Of a DNA stretch of 64,000 bases, positions 40,189-48,888 are shown in pieces. The DNA lies in assembly GCF_020166105.1 (NCBI RefSeq), contig NZ_JAIUJY010000002.1:620001-684000 (forward strand). Reading direction: 5' to 3'. The position numbers were made by a program, and so were the translations under genes. The notes below the pieces were generated by a model. That model did no database searches, was not told the DNA's origin, and saw nothing but the letters and a program-made list of their open reading frames with translations. Positions within the stretch are counted from its first letter, which is position 1; every line of letters starts with the position of its first letter. The stretch comes from Blastococcus sp. LR1. Lineage in GTDB: Bacteria; Actinomycetota; Actinomycetes; Mycobacteriales; Geodermatophilaceae.

Positions 40189-41234
40189 GCACTCCGCTCC
40201 CGCCCGCGGCCGCGCTCCGGAGGATCGCCTTCCTCCTGGAGCGCGCCCGCGAGGCCAGCTACCGCGTCAGTGCCTACCGCACCGCCGCGGCGGTGGTCGA
40301 CGGCCTCGACGAGGCGCAGCTCGACCTGAAGATCCGCACCAACACCCTGAAGGACCTCAAGGGCATCGGCCCGAAGACGGCGACGGCGATCGTCCAGGCA
40401 CACAAGGGCGAGGTACCCGAGTACCTCCTCTCGCTGGAGGAGGCCTACGCCGGCCAGCTGCCCGCCGCCGACGACGTCGCCGCCTTCCGGGCCAAGCTCT
40501 TGGGCGACCTGCACGCCCACTCGGACTGGTCCGACGGCGGCAGCCCGATCCGCGAGATGGCCGAGGCCGCCATGTCGCTGGGCCACGAGTACCTCGCGCT
40601 CACCGACCACTCCCCCCGGCTGACCGTCGCCAACGGGCTGAGCCCGCAGCGGCTGGAGAAGCAGCTGGACGTCGTGGCCGAGCTGAACGCCGAGCTCGCG
40701 CCGTTCCGGATCCTCACCGGCATCGAGTGCGACATCAACCCCGACGGCAGCCTGGACCAGACCGACGAGCTGCTGGGCCGGCTCGACGTCGTCGTGGCCA
40801 GCGTGCACTCCGAGCTGCGCGCACCGAGGGCGCAGATGACCGAGCGGATGCTCGCCGCCGTCGCCAACCCGCACACCGACGTCCTCGGGCACTGCACCGG
40901 CCGGCTGGTGATCGGCCGCAAGCAGCGCAACGGCGAGCAGAAGCCGCGGCCGGAGAGCGAGTTCGACGCCGAGGCGGTGTTCACCGCCTGCGTGGAGAAC
41001 GGCACCGCCGTGGAGATCAACTCCCGGCCGGAGCGGCTGGATCCCCCGAGAAGGCTGCTGAGCCTGGCCGTGGAGCTCGGCTGCGAGTTCGCCATCGACA
41101 CCGACGCGCACGCGCCGGGCCAGCTCGACTGGCAGTACAACGGCTGCGAGCGCGCCCTCGAGTGCGGTGTCCCGGTCGAGCGGGTCATCAACACCTTGGT
41201 CGCCGACGAGCTGCTGGCCTGGACGGCCGGCTGA
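40185..41234 (+). CDS. PHP-domain phosphoesterase with HhH region (PolX-like), CTG start
   Basis: About 349 residues. Residues about 5-90 are a helix-hairpin-helix region as at the N terminus of PolX (ALRRIAFLLERAREASYRVSAYRTAA; LKDLKGIGPKTATAIV). Residues about 105-345 are a PHP domain with metal motifs DLHAHSDWSDG near 108, LTDHSPR near 140, GIECDINPDG, and the final AIDTDAHAPGQL near 305. It lacks the polymerase part. No ATG, GTG or TTG lies in frame near the conserved start; the CTG at 40185 overlaps the DoxX stop (CTGA) and has AGAAGG seven bases ahead. It is thus read as a translationally coupled CTG start. It may be a DNA-repair or histidinol-phosphatase-like enzyme. Confidence 0.85.
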   Translation: MSTPLPPAAALRRIAFLLERAREASYRVSAYRTAAAVVDGLDEAQLDLKIRTNTLKDLKGIGPKTATAIVQAHKGEVPEYLLSLEEAYAGQLPAADDVAAFRAKLLGDLHAHSDWSDGGSPIREMAEAAMSLGHEYLALTDHSPRLTVANGLSPQRLEKQLDVVAELNAELAPFRILTGIECDINPDGSLDQTDELLGRLDVVVASVHSELRAPRAQMTERMLAAVANPHTDVLGHCTGRLVIGRKQRNGEQKPRPESEFDAEAVFTACVENGTAVEINSRPERLDPPRRLLSLAVELGCEFAIDTDAHAPGQLDWQYNGCERALECGVPVERVINTLVADELLAWTAG

Positions 41235-41286
41235 GCCGGAGAGCCGATGCCGACCGCTTCCCAGGTCTACGCGGCATCCGCTCAGA

Positions 41287-42579
41287 TCAGTTGTGAGCGG
41301 CCTTCCAGGCGGCCACGGCGTCGTCCCACACCTTCCGGTCGTCCACCACGCGGATCCCGGCGGTGGGGGCCGGGTACTCCCCGCCACCGAGCCACACGAT
41401 CGTCGACGGACGGTCCGGGCAGGCCGAGTCGTCGACGACCGTTCCCGCCGGCACCGCCATCGTGTCGGTTCCGTTGACCGATCGCTCGGGCACGAAGAAG
41501 GTCGAGCACTTGATGATCAGGTCGTTCGCCGACTTCGACCACTTGAATAACGCATTGGTGCCGGTGCCCTTGTCGCTGTCGTGCGGCAACGTGTGCAGCC
41601 CGATGAGCACGTGGTCCAGGGTCAGGGTCTCCCCCTCCGGGGACGTCCACGACCCGTTCGCCGACGAGGGACGCTCGCTGATGCCGGTGAAGCAGGACTC
41701 CCACAGGCTGTCGCGCACCACGCCGCCGAGGGTGTAGTCGTTCTCCAGGCAGTCGTCAGCGACGTTGGACAGGTGGGTGCCCGAGATCAGGAACGAGGTC
41801 CGGTTCAGGTTCACCCCGCCCTCCTGGGGGCGGAAGCCGTCCTCGACGCCGTCGCACCGCGTCCCGTGGATCTGCAGCCAGTCGAGCGCGACGACCTTCA
41901 CGCAGGCCGCGTTGTAGTCGTCGTGGAAGTTCTCCCACGACAGACCCGGGTCGATGGTTCCCCGGAGTTCACCACCGAGGATGCAGGTGCGGGCACCGGC
42001 CACCGTCGTGCCGGTGACGAACGGGTGCTTGCTCGATGGAAAGGCCGTCGAGAGGACGCCGGTCAGGTCGAAGGTGACGTCGTCAGCGGTCCTCGACTGC
42101 TGCCAGGAGGTGTCCAGGACCGATCCCGCAGGCGCCGGCCGATCGATCGTGCGACCGGCCCCGGAGCACGCGGCGTTCGAAGCGACCGGCCTCGGGGGCT
42201 GCGACGCGGAGGCCGACGGCACGGAGGGCGAGGGCGGCGCGGCCGCCGGGGGTACCGGCGCCGGTGCGGGAACGGCCGGAGCGAGCGCTTGAGGCGTTCC
42301 CGCGCCCTCAGGGATCTCCGGTCCGCCGGTCGCGGAGGACCCGAAGACGTCGGTCGACGAGTAGGACATCCGCTGGCCCGCCGACTGCGAAACGGATGCC
42401 TCCTCCGCACCGGACACCACCGGCGCGGACACGAGGACGGTCGTCACGGCGAGGGTCAGCACTCCCAGGCCGAGCACGCGGGGCGCTCGCGAGCGCCTAC
42501 CGCGGAATGGGCCGACGACCGACCCCCGACGGACGATCTCGGTGTGGGAGAGACGGAGAGGTCCGGTGCGCCGGAGCAT
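41287..42579 (-). CDS. Secreted beta-helix-like protein, first of a tandem pair
   Basis: A 430-residue exported protein, preceded by a basic N region and a membrane helix near residues 35-57 (signal). A Pro/Ala/Ser linker (about 90-135) leads to a domain of about 290 residues shared with the next gene: VTFDLTGVLSTAFPSS, TCILGGELRGTIDPG, CVKVVALDWLQIHGTRCDGVEDG, ISGTHLSNVADDCLENDY and TLTLDHVLIGL. Short repeated beta strands with Asp/Asn turns suggest a right-handed parallel beta-helix, as in pectate-lyase-like proteins. It probably acts on, or is embedded in, surface polysaccharide. Catalysis is not shown. ATG or other start at 42579; SD GAGGAGG is expected at the codon region. Confidence 0.8.
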   Translation of the reverse strand: MLRRTGPLRLSHTEIVRRGSVVGPFRGRRSRAPRVLGLGVLTLAVTTVLVSAPVVSGAEEASVSQSAGQRMSYSSTDVFGSSATGGPEIPEGAGTPQALAPAVPAPAPVPPAAAPPSPSVPSASASQPPRPVASNAACSGAGRTIDRPAPAGSVLDTSWQQSRTADDVTFDLTGVLSTAFPSSKHPFVTGTTVAGARTCILGGELRGTIDPGLSWENFHDDYNAACVKVVALDWLQIHGTRCDGVEDGFRPQEGGVNLNRTSFLISGTHLSNVADDCLENDYTLGGVVRDSLWESCFTGISERPSSANGSWTSPEGETLTLDHVLIGLHTLPHDSDKGTGTNALFKWSKSANDLIIKCSTFFVPERSVNGTDTMAVPAGTVVDDSACPDRPSTIVWLGGGEYPAPTAGIRVVDDRKVWDDAVAAWKAAHN

Positions 42580-42609
42580 GAGGAGGCCTTCTGGTGTGCG
42601 ACGTCACGA

Positions 42610-42626
42610 ATCGTTATCGCAACGAT
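42610..42626. promoter_or_regulatory. Short inverted repeat in the promoter of the secreted protein
   Basis: ATCGTT (42610-42615), five-base gap, AACGAT (42621-42626), in an AT-richer stretch 31-47 bases upstream of the start at 42579. On the minus strand GATAACGAT could be a -10 region, so the repeat may be an operator over it. Confidence 0.35.
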
Positions 42627-42756
42627 GTTAACCATCTGTAGCTGTGTCATGACCAGTCGTCATGGCAATCCAGCGCCCCTCGAGTCACTCGAGCCCCGTC
42701 CGTCACTCCGCGGGCGGGATCGTCACCTGAGCCGGGACGAACCGTCCGGGTACGGC

Positions 42757-43797
42757 TCAGTAGTCGTGGTCGGCCTTCCACTGCGCCACCGCGTCGTCCC
42801 AGACGTCCTCGTCCTTGGTGACCCGCATCCCGGCGGTCTCCCCCGGGTAATCGCCGCGCCCCAGCCAGACGATCGTCGAGGGATCGTCCTCGCACGAGGA
42901 GTCGTCGACCACTGTGCCGGGCGGCATCTCCATCGAGTCCACACCGTTGATCGACGTCGACTCGAGCTTGAAGATCGAGCACTTGATGACCACACGACCG
43001 CCGGAGTCCGACCACTTGAAGATCGAGTTGTGCCCCTCGATCCGCTTCTCGCCCTCCTCCTGGTTGGGCGTCTCCCACAGCCCGATGAGCATGCGGTCGA
43101 GGGTCAGCGTCTCGTCCTCCGGGGTGTTCCACTCCCGGTCGCCCCAGGGACGCTCGGAGATTCCGGTGTGGCACTCCTCCCAGAGGTTGTCGTAAAGCAG
43201 GCCGCCGATGGTGTAGTCGTTCTCCAGGCAGTCGTCCCGGATGCCCGTGAGGTACGTCCCCGAGATGTAGATGTTGGTCTCGTTGGCGTTGTCCGCCGAC
43301 TCCTTGACCACGATGCCGTCCTCGATGCCGTCGCACCGCACATCACGCACCTGCAGCCAGTCCCGCGCCTCGAGCTTGACGCAGCCGGCGTTCCACTCGT
43401 CGTGGTAGTACTGCCAGGTCTCGTCGTCGTCGATGTCGCCGACCACCGTGCCGCCGACCACGCAGGTCCGCATCGCCGGGAAGTCGTCACCCACCTCGAA
43501 CACCGAGCGGGTCGCCGGATAGGCCGTCGAGGTGACGCCGGTCAGGTCGTACGTGACGTCGTCGGGTGGGTCCTGCTCTTCCCACTGCTCGTCCAGCTCC
43601 GTGCCGGGCGGGAAGGGTGCGGTGACGGTCCGCTCCTCGCCGTCGCAGGCCGGCGGACGCTCGTCCGCCGCCTCGTACCCCGTGTCGCGGATGACGAAGA
43701 AGGCGACGCCCGCGATCATCACGACGACGACCACGACCACGGCGACCAGCGGCACCATCCCGAACCGGCGGCGTGCGCGGGTCAAGAACATCGACAC
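42757..43797 (-). CDS. Membrane-anchored beta-helix-like protein, second of a tandem pair
   Basis: A 346-residue paralogue of the preceding gene. It has a basic start, then a Val-rich membrane helix near residues 14-36 (MVPLVAVVVVVVVMIAG), acting as signal or anchor. Shared blocks are VTYDLTGVTSTAYPA, TCVVGGTVVGDIDDD, CVKLEARDWLQVRDVRCDGIEDG, ISGTYLTGIRDDCLENDY and LTLDRMLIGLWETPN, plus the C-terminal VWDDAVAQWKADHDY. It lacks the Pro-rich linker of its neighbour. Start GTG 43797 with GAGAGGA upstream. Same predicted fold; function unknown. Confidence 0.8.
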   Translation of the reverse strand: MSMFLTRARRRFGMVPLVAVVVVVVVMIAGVAFFVIRDTGYEAADERPPACDGEERTVTAPFPPGTELDEQWEEQDPPDDVTYDLTGVTSTAYPATRSVFEVGDDFPAMRTCVVGGTVVGDIDDDETWQYYHDEWNAGCVKLEARDWLQVRDVRCDGIEDGIVVKESADNANETNIYISGTYLTGIRDDCLENDYTIGGLLYDNLWEECHTGISERPWGDREWNTPEDETLTLDRMLIGLWETPNQEEGEKRIEGHNSIFKWSDSGGRVVIKCSIFKLESTSINGVDSMEMPPGTVVDDSSCEDDPSTIVWLGRGDYPGETAGMRVTKDEDVWDDAVAQWKADHDY

Positions 43798-44026
43798 CTG
43801 TTCCTCTCGGATCGCGGCTCAGGCGGACGTCCGTGCTCGGAACCTCGTCAGGCGTCCTCTCGGCGGGCCCACTTGAGCGCCAGCGTACCCGCGTCCGGTC
43901 GGCGGCTCGATCGGTCCGTCGGCACGTGAGCACGTCACCACGACGGGTGGCAGTCAGTGCGCAAGCCATACTCGAGCGGGCACGATTGCACACGAGTCGA
44001 GCAAGAGCTCGGGGACGAGGACGTCG
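43798..44026. other. Divergent intergenic region
   Basis: About 230 bases between the starts of the beta-helix-like protein and the nucleotidyltransferase/kinase gene. It includes GCACGTGAGCACGTCA near 43922, a near-repeat of ACGTG units, but no clear promoter or RNA. The plus-strand frame of the following gene is not open here beyond its ATG in a convincing way. Confidence 0.3.
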
Positions 44027-45613
44027 ATGAGCGCGCCCGAGGGATCATTCCACCACCGGGGCACGGGCGAGAGGACACACGTGGCGGCACCAGAACGACT
44101 GGCATCTGCGGCAACGGACGGCACCGGGTGGAGCGGTTCCGAGGAGGCACTCCCGGCGCCTCTCGCTCTCGTGGTCGAGTTCTGCGCCCGACTGCGGGAC
44201 GCCGGGGTGTCCTACTGCCACTGGAAGAGCAACGACGTCCTGCACCTGTCCGCCTCCGGTGACAACGACCTCGACCTGCTGGTCGATCGGCGGCACCTGA
44301 CGCGTTTCACCGAGGTGCTCGCGGCGTGCGGGTTCAAGCAGGCGCGGCCCCAGCGCCGTCGGTTCGTGCCGGGAGTGCTGCACTTCTACGGCCTGGACCG
44401 GGCGACGGGCCGTTTCGTGCACGTCGATGCCCAGGCCCAGCTCGTCCTCGGTGACGACACCAGCAAGAACGTGCACCTGCCGATCGAGCCGGCCTACCTC
44501 GCCTCCTGCACGCAAGGGCCGCTCTTCCCCGTGCCCGCGCCGGAGTTCGAACTCGCCGTGCTCGTCCTGCGCCTGGCGCTGAAGCACGGCACCTGGGACG
44601 CCGCCGCGTTCGGGCTGGCACCGCTCAAGGGCACCGAGCGCCGCGAGCTGGAGTACCTGCACGCCTGCTCGGAGCCCGCCGAGCTGCGTCGCGTCGTCGA
44701 GACGCACCTCTCGCAGATCGGCTGGGACGCCTGGACGGCGCACTTCGAGGCGCTGCACCAGGAGCGGGACCTGGGAACCCGCCTCGTCACGGGTCGCCGC
44801 GTCGTCTCCGGCGCATCCGACCTGATGCGCCGCCGACCGGCGCTCGACACCTTCACGCGGGTCCGCCGTCGCGTCGAGTGGGGCGTGCGGCACTACGCAC
44901 TCGGTCAGCGCAACACCAAGCGGCTGATGGCCGGGGGCCGGGTCATCGCCATCGTCGGGGGTGACGGGGCGGGCAAGTCGACCCTCGTCGACAACTTGGC
45001 GGACTGGCTCAACGGGCCGCTGGACACCCGCGTGCTGCACATGGGCAAGCCGCCGCGCAGCGCGACGAATCTGGCCGTGAAGGGGGCATTGGGTCTGGGC
45101 CGCGGAGTCGGCCTCGTGCGCCGCTGGTTGCCGAACTACCCGACGGCCGAGGAGCACCGGGGCGAGTTCCCCGGCAACGCCTGGCTGCTGTGGCAGCTGG
45201 TCACGGCGTCGGACCGTCGACGTCAGCACCGCCGTGCCCGCAGCCTCGCCGCAAAGGGGCACATCGTCGTCTGCGATCGCTTCCCGCTCGCACAGGTCAC
45301 GCTGATGGACGGCCCGCGCACCGGCTGGGTGCCGGCCGAGGGGCTGTCTCCTCTGGCACGACGCCTCGTGGCGGCCGAGCAGCACCAGTACGCGGCGATC
45401 ACCGACCCCGATCTGCTGCTCGTGCTCCGCGTCGACCCGGAGACGGCGGTCGCGCGCAAGCAGGGCGTCGATCCGGCCGACTTCGTGCGGCCACGGTCCG
45501 CGGAGGTCTACGCGGCCGACTGGAGCACCACCACGGCGCAGGTGCTCGACGCCTCCCGGCCGGCCGCAGAGGTGCTCGCAGAGGCGCGGGAAGCCGTCTG
45601 GGCCAACCTGTGA
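44027..45613 (+). CDS. Nucleotidyltransferase-like and thymidylate-kinase-like fusion protein
   Basis: A 528-residue cytoplasmic protein. Residues about 45-260 look like a nucleotidyltransferase of the Pol-beta/AadA-like kind (VSYCHWKSNDVLHLSASGD, DNDLDLLVDRRHL near 85; HVDAQAQLVLGDD). Residues about 300-528 are a P-loop kinase: VIAIVGGDGAGKSTLVDNL near 303, VVCDRFPL near 417, and LLLVLRVDPETAVARK near 462, as in nucleoside monophosphate kinases. Such fusions are found beside polysaccharide genes and have no well-established function that I know. ATG 44027; stop overlaps the next GTG by four bases. Its role might be to phosphorylate or nucleotidylate a sugar or lipid. Confidence 0.82.
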   Translation: MSAPEGSFHHRGTGERTHVAAPERLASAATDGTGWSGSEEALPAPLALVVEFCARLRDAGVSYCHWKSNDVLHLSASGDNDLDLLVDRRHLTRFTEVLAACGFKQARPQRRRFVPGVLHFYGLDRATGRFVHVDAQAQLVLGDDTSKNVHLPIEPAYLASCTQGPLFPVPAPEFELAVLVLRLALKHGTWDAAAFGLAPLKGTERRELEYLHACSEPAELRRVVETHLSQIGWDAWTAHFEALHQERDLGTRLVTGRRVVSGASDLMRRRPALDTFTRVRRRVEWGVRHYALGQRNTKRLMAGGRVIAIVGGDGAGKSTLVDNLADWLNGPLDTRVLHMGKPPRSATNLAVKGALGLGRGVGLVRRWLPNYPTAEEHRGEFPGNAWLLWQLVTASDRRRQHRRARSLAAKGHIVVCDRFPLAQVTLMDGPRTGWVPAEGLSPLARRLVAAEQHQYAAITDPDLLLVLRVDPETAVARKQGVDPADFVRPRSAEVYAADWSTTTAQVLDASRPAAEVLAEAREAVWANL

Positions 45614-46338
45614 CCGGGAGCCGGTCACCCGGCAGGCCTTTGGGCGCGCTGGTCGAGTTGGTCGGCATCCCGGGGGCCGGCAAGAGCCGGCTCGCCCAGG
45701 CCCTCACCGCCGACCTCGCCGCACGGGGCATCGTCACCCGGCAGCCACAGGCACCCTTCGGCCCGTCGGTGCCCACGACCCGCAGGCTGGCCCGCAAGGC
45801 ATCGGTCGCGGGGGCGGCCGCAGTCCGCTCCCCGGTCACGACGTCGCGGGTGCTGCGCGGCGCCGCCCGCGGCCAGCACGGCCTCGGGAACCTGGCCGGC
45901 CGCCTGGTGCAGTGGCTCGTCGCCCAGGGTGTGCTCGCGTCCGCTCCCCGTGACGAGGTCTGCGTGCTGGACGAGGGTCCGGTCCAGGCGCTGTGGTCGA
46001 TGGGGCTCCGCGGCGACGTCGGGCCCGTGCTCGCCGCGCTGGAGGATCCGGCCGCCTGGCGGTCACCCGATCTGCTCGTGGTGGTCGAGGTCCCGCCCGA
46101 GCTCGCCCTCGCCCGTCTCGCGGCGCGGCCGTCCCGGCACAGCCGGACCCAGCAGCTCCCCGTCGGCGAGCAGCTGTCCGAGCTGCAGCGTGGCGCTGAC
46201 CTGGTAGACCGGCTCGCGCAGTGGTGGGCCGGGTCGGCACCGGACGCGCGCGAGGTGCTGCACGTCAGCGGAGCCGGGGACGCAGGAGCCGGCTATCCCG
46301 AACTGCTCGACCGGATCGCCGCGCCCCCACGCGTCTGA
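45610..46338 (+). CDS. P-loop kinase-like protein
   Basis: A 242-residue protein with Walker A near residue 17 (VELVGIPGAGKSRLAQAL) and the Asp-containing strand CVLDEGPVQALWSMGL near 118-133, then LLVVVEVPPELALARLAARPSR near 154-175, in which the ARLAARPSRHSRTQQ lid is basic. This order matches NMP/shikimate/gluconate-type kinases. The GTG 45610 overlaps the previous stop (GTGA), so the two P-loop proteins are translated together. Substrate unknown; the coupling suggests that they act on the same compound. Confidence 0.82.
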   Translation: MTGSRSPGRPLGALVELVGIPGAGKSRLAQALTADLAARGIVTRQPQAPFGPSVPTTRRLARKASVAGAAAVRSPVTTSRVLRGAARGQHGLGNLAGRLVQWLVAQGVLASAPRDEVCVLDEGPVQALWSMGLRGDVGPVLAALEDPAAWRSPDLLVVVEVPPELALARLAARPSRHSRTQQLPVGEQLSELQRGADLVDRLAQWWAGSAPDAREVLHVSGAGDAGAGYPELLDRIAAPPRV

Positions 46339-46349
46339 CGCCGGTCGAG

Positions 46350-46367
46350 CGGCGGCCGGAGCCGCCG
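46350..46367. terminator. Hairpin between convergent genes
   Basis: CGGCGGC (46350-46356), loop CGGA, GCCGCCG (46361-46367). It fills the 31-base gap between the P-loop kinase stop and the stop of the large minus-strand gene and can serve both. Confidence 0.55.
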
Positions 46368-46369
46368 GA

Positions 46370-48799
46370 TCAGCCGATCCGGTACTCGACGTGCAGCACC
46401 GGGGCTCTGGCCGCGCCCCCCTCGAAGGACTCGGCGATGCGCTCCCCCGTACCGGTCACGATCAGGGCGAGGGCGTTGCCGCTCCCCCAGCCGCCCCGGT
46501 TCACGATCTCCTGCACCACCGCCGACAGGTCCGTGGTCCGCTGCCCCGCCGTACGGGCTCCGGCCGTCGGCCACGACTCGGGAACCCAGGCCACGCTCGC
46601 GGCCGTCCGCTGCCGACCGGAGATGTTCCCCGCGACGGTCGTGAAGGAGGCCGCGTCGTCCGCCGCCTGACCCGCAACGCGCAGGTTCGCCGCTCCGGTG
46701 GACACCTCGTCCACCTGGAACTGCACGTAGGCGTTGGTCACGGTGGCACCGCGCGGCAGCTGCACGCCGGCAAAGCGGAGCCCGACCGTCTGCATCTTCG
46801 ACCCGTCCACGACGAGGTTCATGTCGCCGCTGCCGAGGGTCACGCCCGACGAGCGCTCCTCCGCGTCGTCCGCGCCGGCGCGGACCGGGATCTCGAGCAC
46901 ACCGGTCGAGGACGACGGCGGCGGCGCTGCCGGCTCGGTCACCGTGACCGTCACGTCGTTGGTCGCGCTCAGCGCCCCGTCGCTGCCGGTCAGCCGCAGC
47001 ACGTAGGTGCCCGCCGCGGAGAACGTCGCCGTCGTCGACGCCGAGCGCGCATCGCCGAAAGCCACGGTGCCCGGTCCGCTGTGCCTGCTCCACGCCGACG
47101 TCGTCGAACCGGACGGCTTGCCGTCGTCGGTCACCGAACCGCTGAGCGTGGCCGCTCCCGGGCGCACCACCGAGGAGTCAGGGCCCGCGCTCACGGTCGG
47201 TGCCGCATTCGCCGTTCCGGTGCCCGACGCCGGGCCGTACTCGATGTGCAGCACCGGCGCCTTGGCCGCACCACCGTCGAACGACTCCGCCGTCCGCTCG
47301 CCGGTGCCGGAGACGACGAGCACCAGCGCGTTACCGCTCGCCCAGGCAGCCCCGTTGACGACGGGTTGCAGCACGGGTGCGAGGTTCGGCGTGCGCTGAG
47401 CCGCGCTCCGGGCGTTGAGCGGCCAGGCCGCCGGCTGCCAACCGACGCTGCTGGACGTCAGGGGCCGGGAGGTGATGTCGCCGGATGTCGTCGTGAAGGC
47501 GGCCGCGTTGCCGGTGGTCTGGGCCCGAACCCTCAGGTCGGTCGCGCCGGAGTGCGCCTCGTCGGCCTGGAACTGCACCCAGGCATTGGTGATGGTCGAC
47601 CCCTTCGGCACGCCGACGCCGGTGAAGCGCATCCCGGCGGTCATGGGTGCCGTCGCGTCCTGGCCGAGGTTGAGGTCGCCGCTGGTCAGCGTCATGCTGC
47701 CGCTCGCCTTCTGCTCGGCATCGTCCGCCTGCGCCCGGATCGGGATGTCCAGGCTGCCGGAGCCGGGCGGGGGCGGCGGAGGCGTGGTGCCGCCGGCGAG
47801 GATTCCCGGGATGGCGATCTCGTAGAGCCGCCCGTCGTTGAACGTGGTCTGGCTGGAGTCGTTGTCCACGCCGCGGTCGACGATGTAGGCGTTCTGACCA
47901 CCCGAGCCGCTGCTCGCCGGCGCGAGGGCGATGCCGGCCCCGCTCTTCATCGTGAAGGGCAACGTGACCGTGTTCAGCAGAGCGCCGTTCAGAGCGAGCT
48001 CGTAGAGCTTGTTGCTCGAGTCGTCCAGCACGAGCACGGTGTTCCGGGAGGGGTTGTAGGCGATGCCCTCGGGATCGCCGGCGCCGTAGGCCCCGACGTC
48101 GACCACGCGTTCGACGTAGTCGTCCCCGGCAGGCGACTGGCCGTTGAAGGCACGGTCGGGCCCCGGGTTGTAGACGAAGACCCGCTTGTTCAGCCCGTCG
48201 ATGATCAGCAGCTGACCGTTGCGCATTGTCTCGAGGTCGACGGCGACGTCCTCCGCGTCGGCCTCGGGCCCGTGCCCGAGGAAGGCGACGTCGAAGGACG
48301 TCTGCGTGTCGTCGCCGTTGCCGTAGGCGCCGTCGGGACCGGCGGCCACCTCGAACACCCGGTGCCGGTCGTCGTCGGAGACGAAGAGCCGCTCGGGGAA
48401 CGTGTGCCCGGAGGACGCCGTGAAGCGCGGCCGGAAGCCGACGCCGGTGGGCTCGGGCGTGTAGGCCATCGTGTCGAGGCCGGTCGTCACCAGGTTGCCC
48501 TTGAGGTCGGCGACGAACAGATTCGTGCCCCGCCACACGTTGTTCGGGTACGCGGGCCCGGTCTCCTCCACCTCGCCGTCGCTGATGATCAGCTGTCCCG
48601 TGCGCGAGTTGTAGGTGATTCCCGACGGGTCCGGGCTGGGGTGGCCCTTCGCATCCCACGTCGAGCCCTGTCCGGTCGAGGTCTGCTTGACCAGCGTCGC
48701 AGCGACAACTCCGGCCGAAGCGGGGGCAGCCGGCAGAGCTGCCACGCCGACCCCGACGAACGTGGTGACGAGCAGCGCTCGTACCCGACCTGTTGTCAC
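46370..48799 (-). CDS. Secreted beta-propeller protein with two repeated surface modules
   Basis: An 809-residue exported protein. Signal peptide residues 1-29 (ALPAAPASAG). Residues about 35-335 look like a six-bladed propeller of the SdiA-regulated/NHL or esterase-like type (SPDPSGITYNSRTGQLIISDGE, RLFVSDDDRHRVFEV, DPEGIAYNPSRNTVLVLDDSS). A first module at about 350-520 starts LDIPIRAQADDAEQ, a PKD/Ig-like domain at about 525-625 (TVSAGPDSSVVRPG to YVLRLTGSDG), and a second module at about 635-809 starts LEIPVRAGADDAEE. The modules share ATxTNAxVQFQxDE and RTxDLxxVVQxxVN patterns with the next gene. Likely a surface-adhesion or polymer-binding protein. ATG 48799. Confidence 0.82.
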   Translation of the reverse strand: MTTGRVRALLVTTFVGVGVAALPAAPASAGVVAATLVKQTSTGQGSTWDAKGHPSPDPSGITYNSRTGQLIISDGEVEETGPAYPNNVWRGTNLFVADLKGNLVTTGLDTMAYTPEPTGVGFRPRFTASSGHTFPERLFVSDDDRHRVFEVAAGPDGAYGNGDDTQTSFDVAFLGHGPEADAEDVAVDLETMRNGQLLIIDGLNKRVFVYNPGPDRAFNGQSPAGDDYVERVVDVGAYGAGDPEGIAYNPSRNTVLVLDDSSNKLYELALNGALLNTVTLPFTMKSGAGIALAPASSGSGGQNAYIVDRGVDNDSSQTTFNDGRLYEIAIPGILAGGTTPPPPPPGSGSLDIPIRAQADDAEQKASGSMTLTSGDLNLGQDATAPMTAGMRFTGVGVPKGSTITNAWVQFQADEAHSGATDLRVRAQTTGNAAAFTTTSGDITSRPLTSSSVGWQPAAWPLNARSAAQRTPNLAPVLQPVVNGAAWASGNALVLVVSGTGERTAESFDGGAAKAPVLHIEYGPASGTGTANAAPTVSAGPDSSVVRPGAATLSGSVTDDGKPSGSTTSAWSRHSGPGTVAFGDARSASTTATFSAAGTYVLRLTGSDGALSATNDVTVTVTEPAAPPPSSSTGVLEIPVRAGADDAEERSSGVTLGSGDMNLVVDGSKMQTVGLRFAGVQLPRGATVTNAYVQFQVDEVSTGAANLRVAGQAADDAASFTTVAGNISGRQRTAASVAWVPESWPTAGARTAGQRTTDLSAVVQEIVNRGGWGSGNALALIVTGTGERIAESFEGGAARAPVLHVEYRIG

Positions 48800-48848
48800 T
48801 GAGATCCCCTGACGAAAGTTGATGGAACCCGTCCACCATCGACGTGCA

Positions 48849-48880
48849 GGCGCTGCGGGTCAATCTCTGGACGCAGCGCC
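48849..48880. terminator. Hairpin after the 1,099-residue gene
   Basis: GGCGCTGCG (48849-48857) pairs exactly with CGCAGCGCC (48872-48880), loop of 14 bases. It lies nine bases beyond the stop of the minus-strand gene and in the leader of the next gene. Confidence 0.55.
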
Positions 48881-48888
48881 GGCCGATG

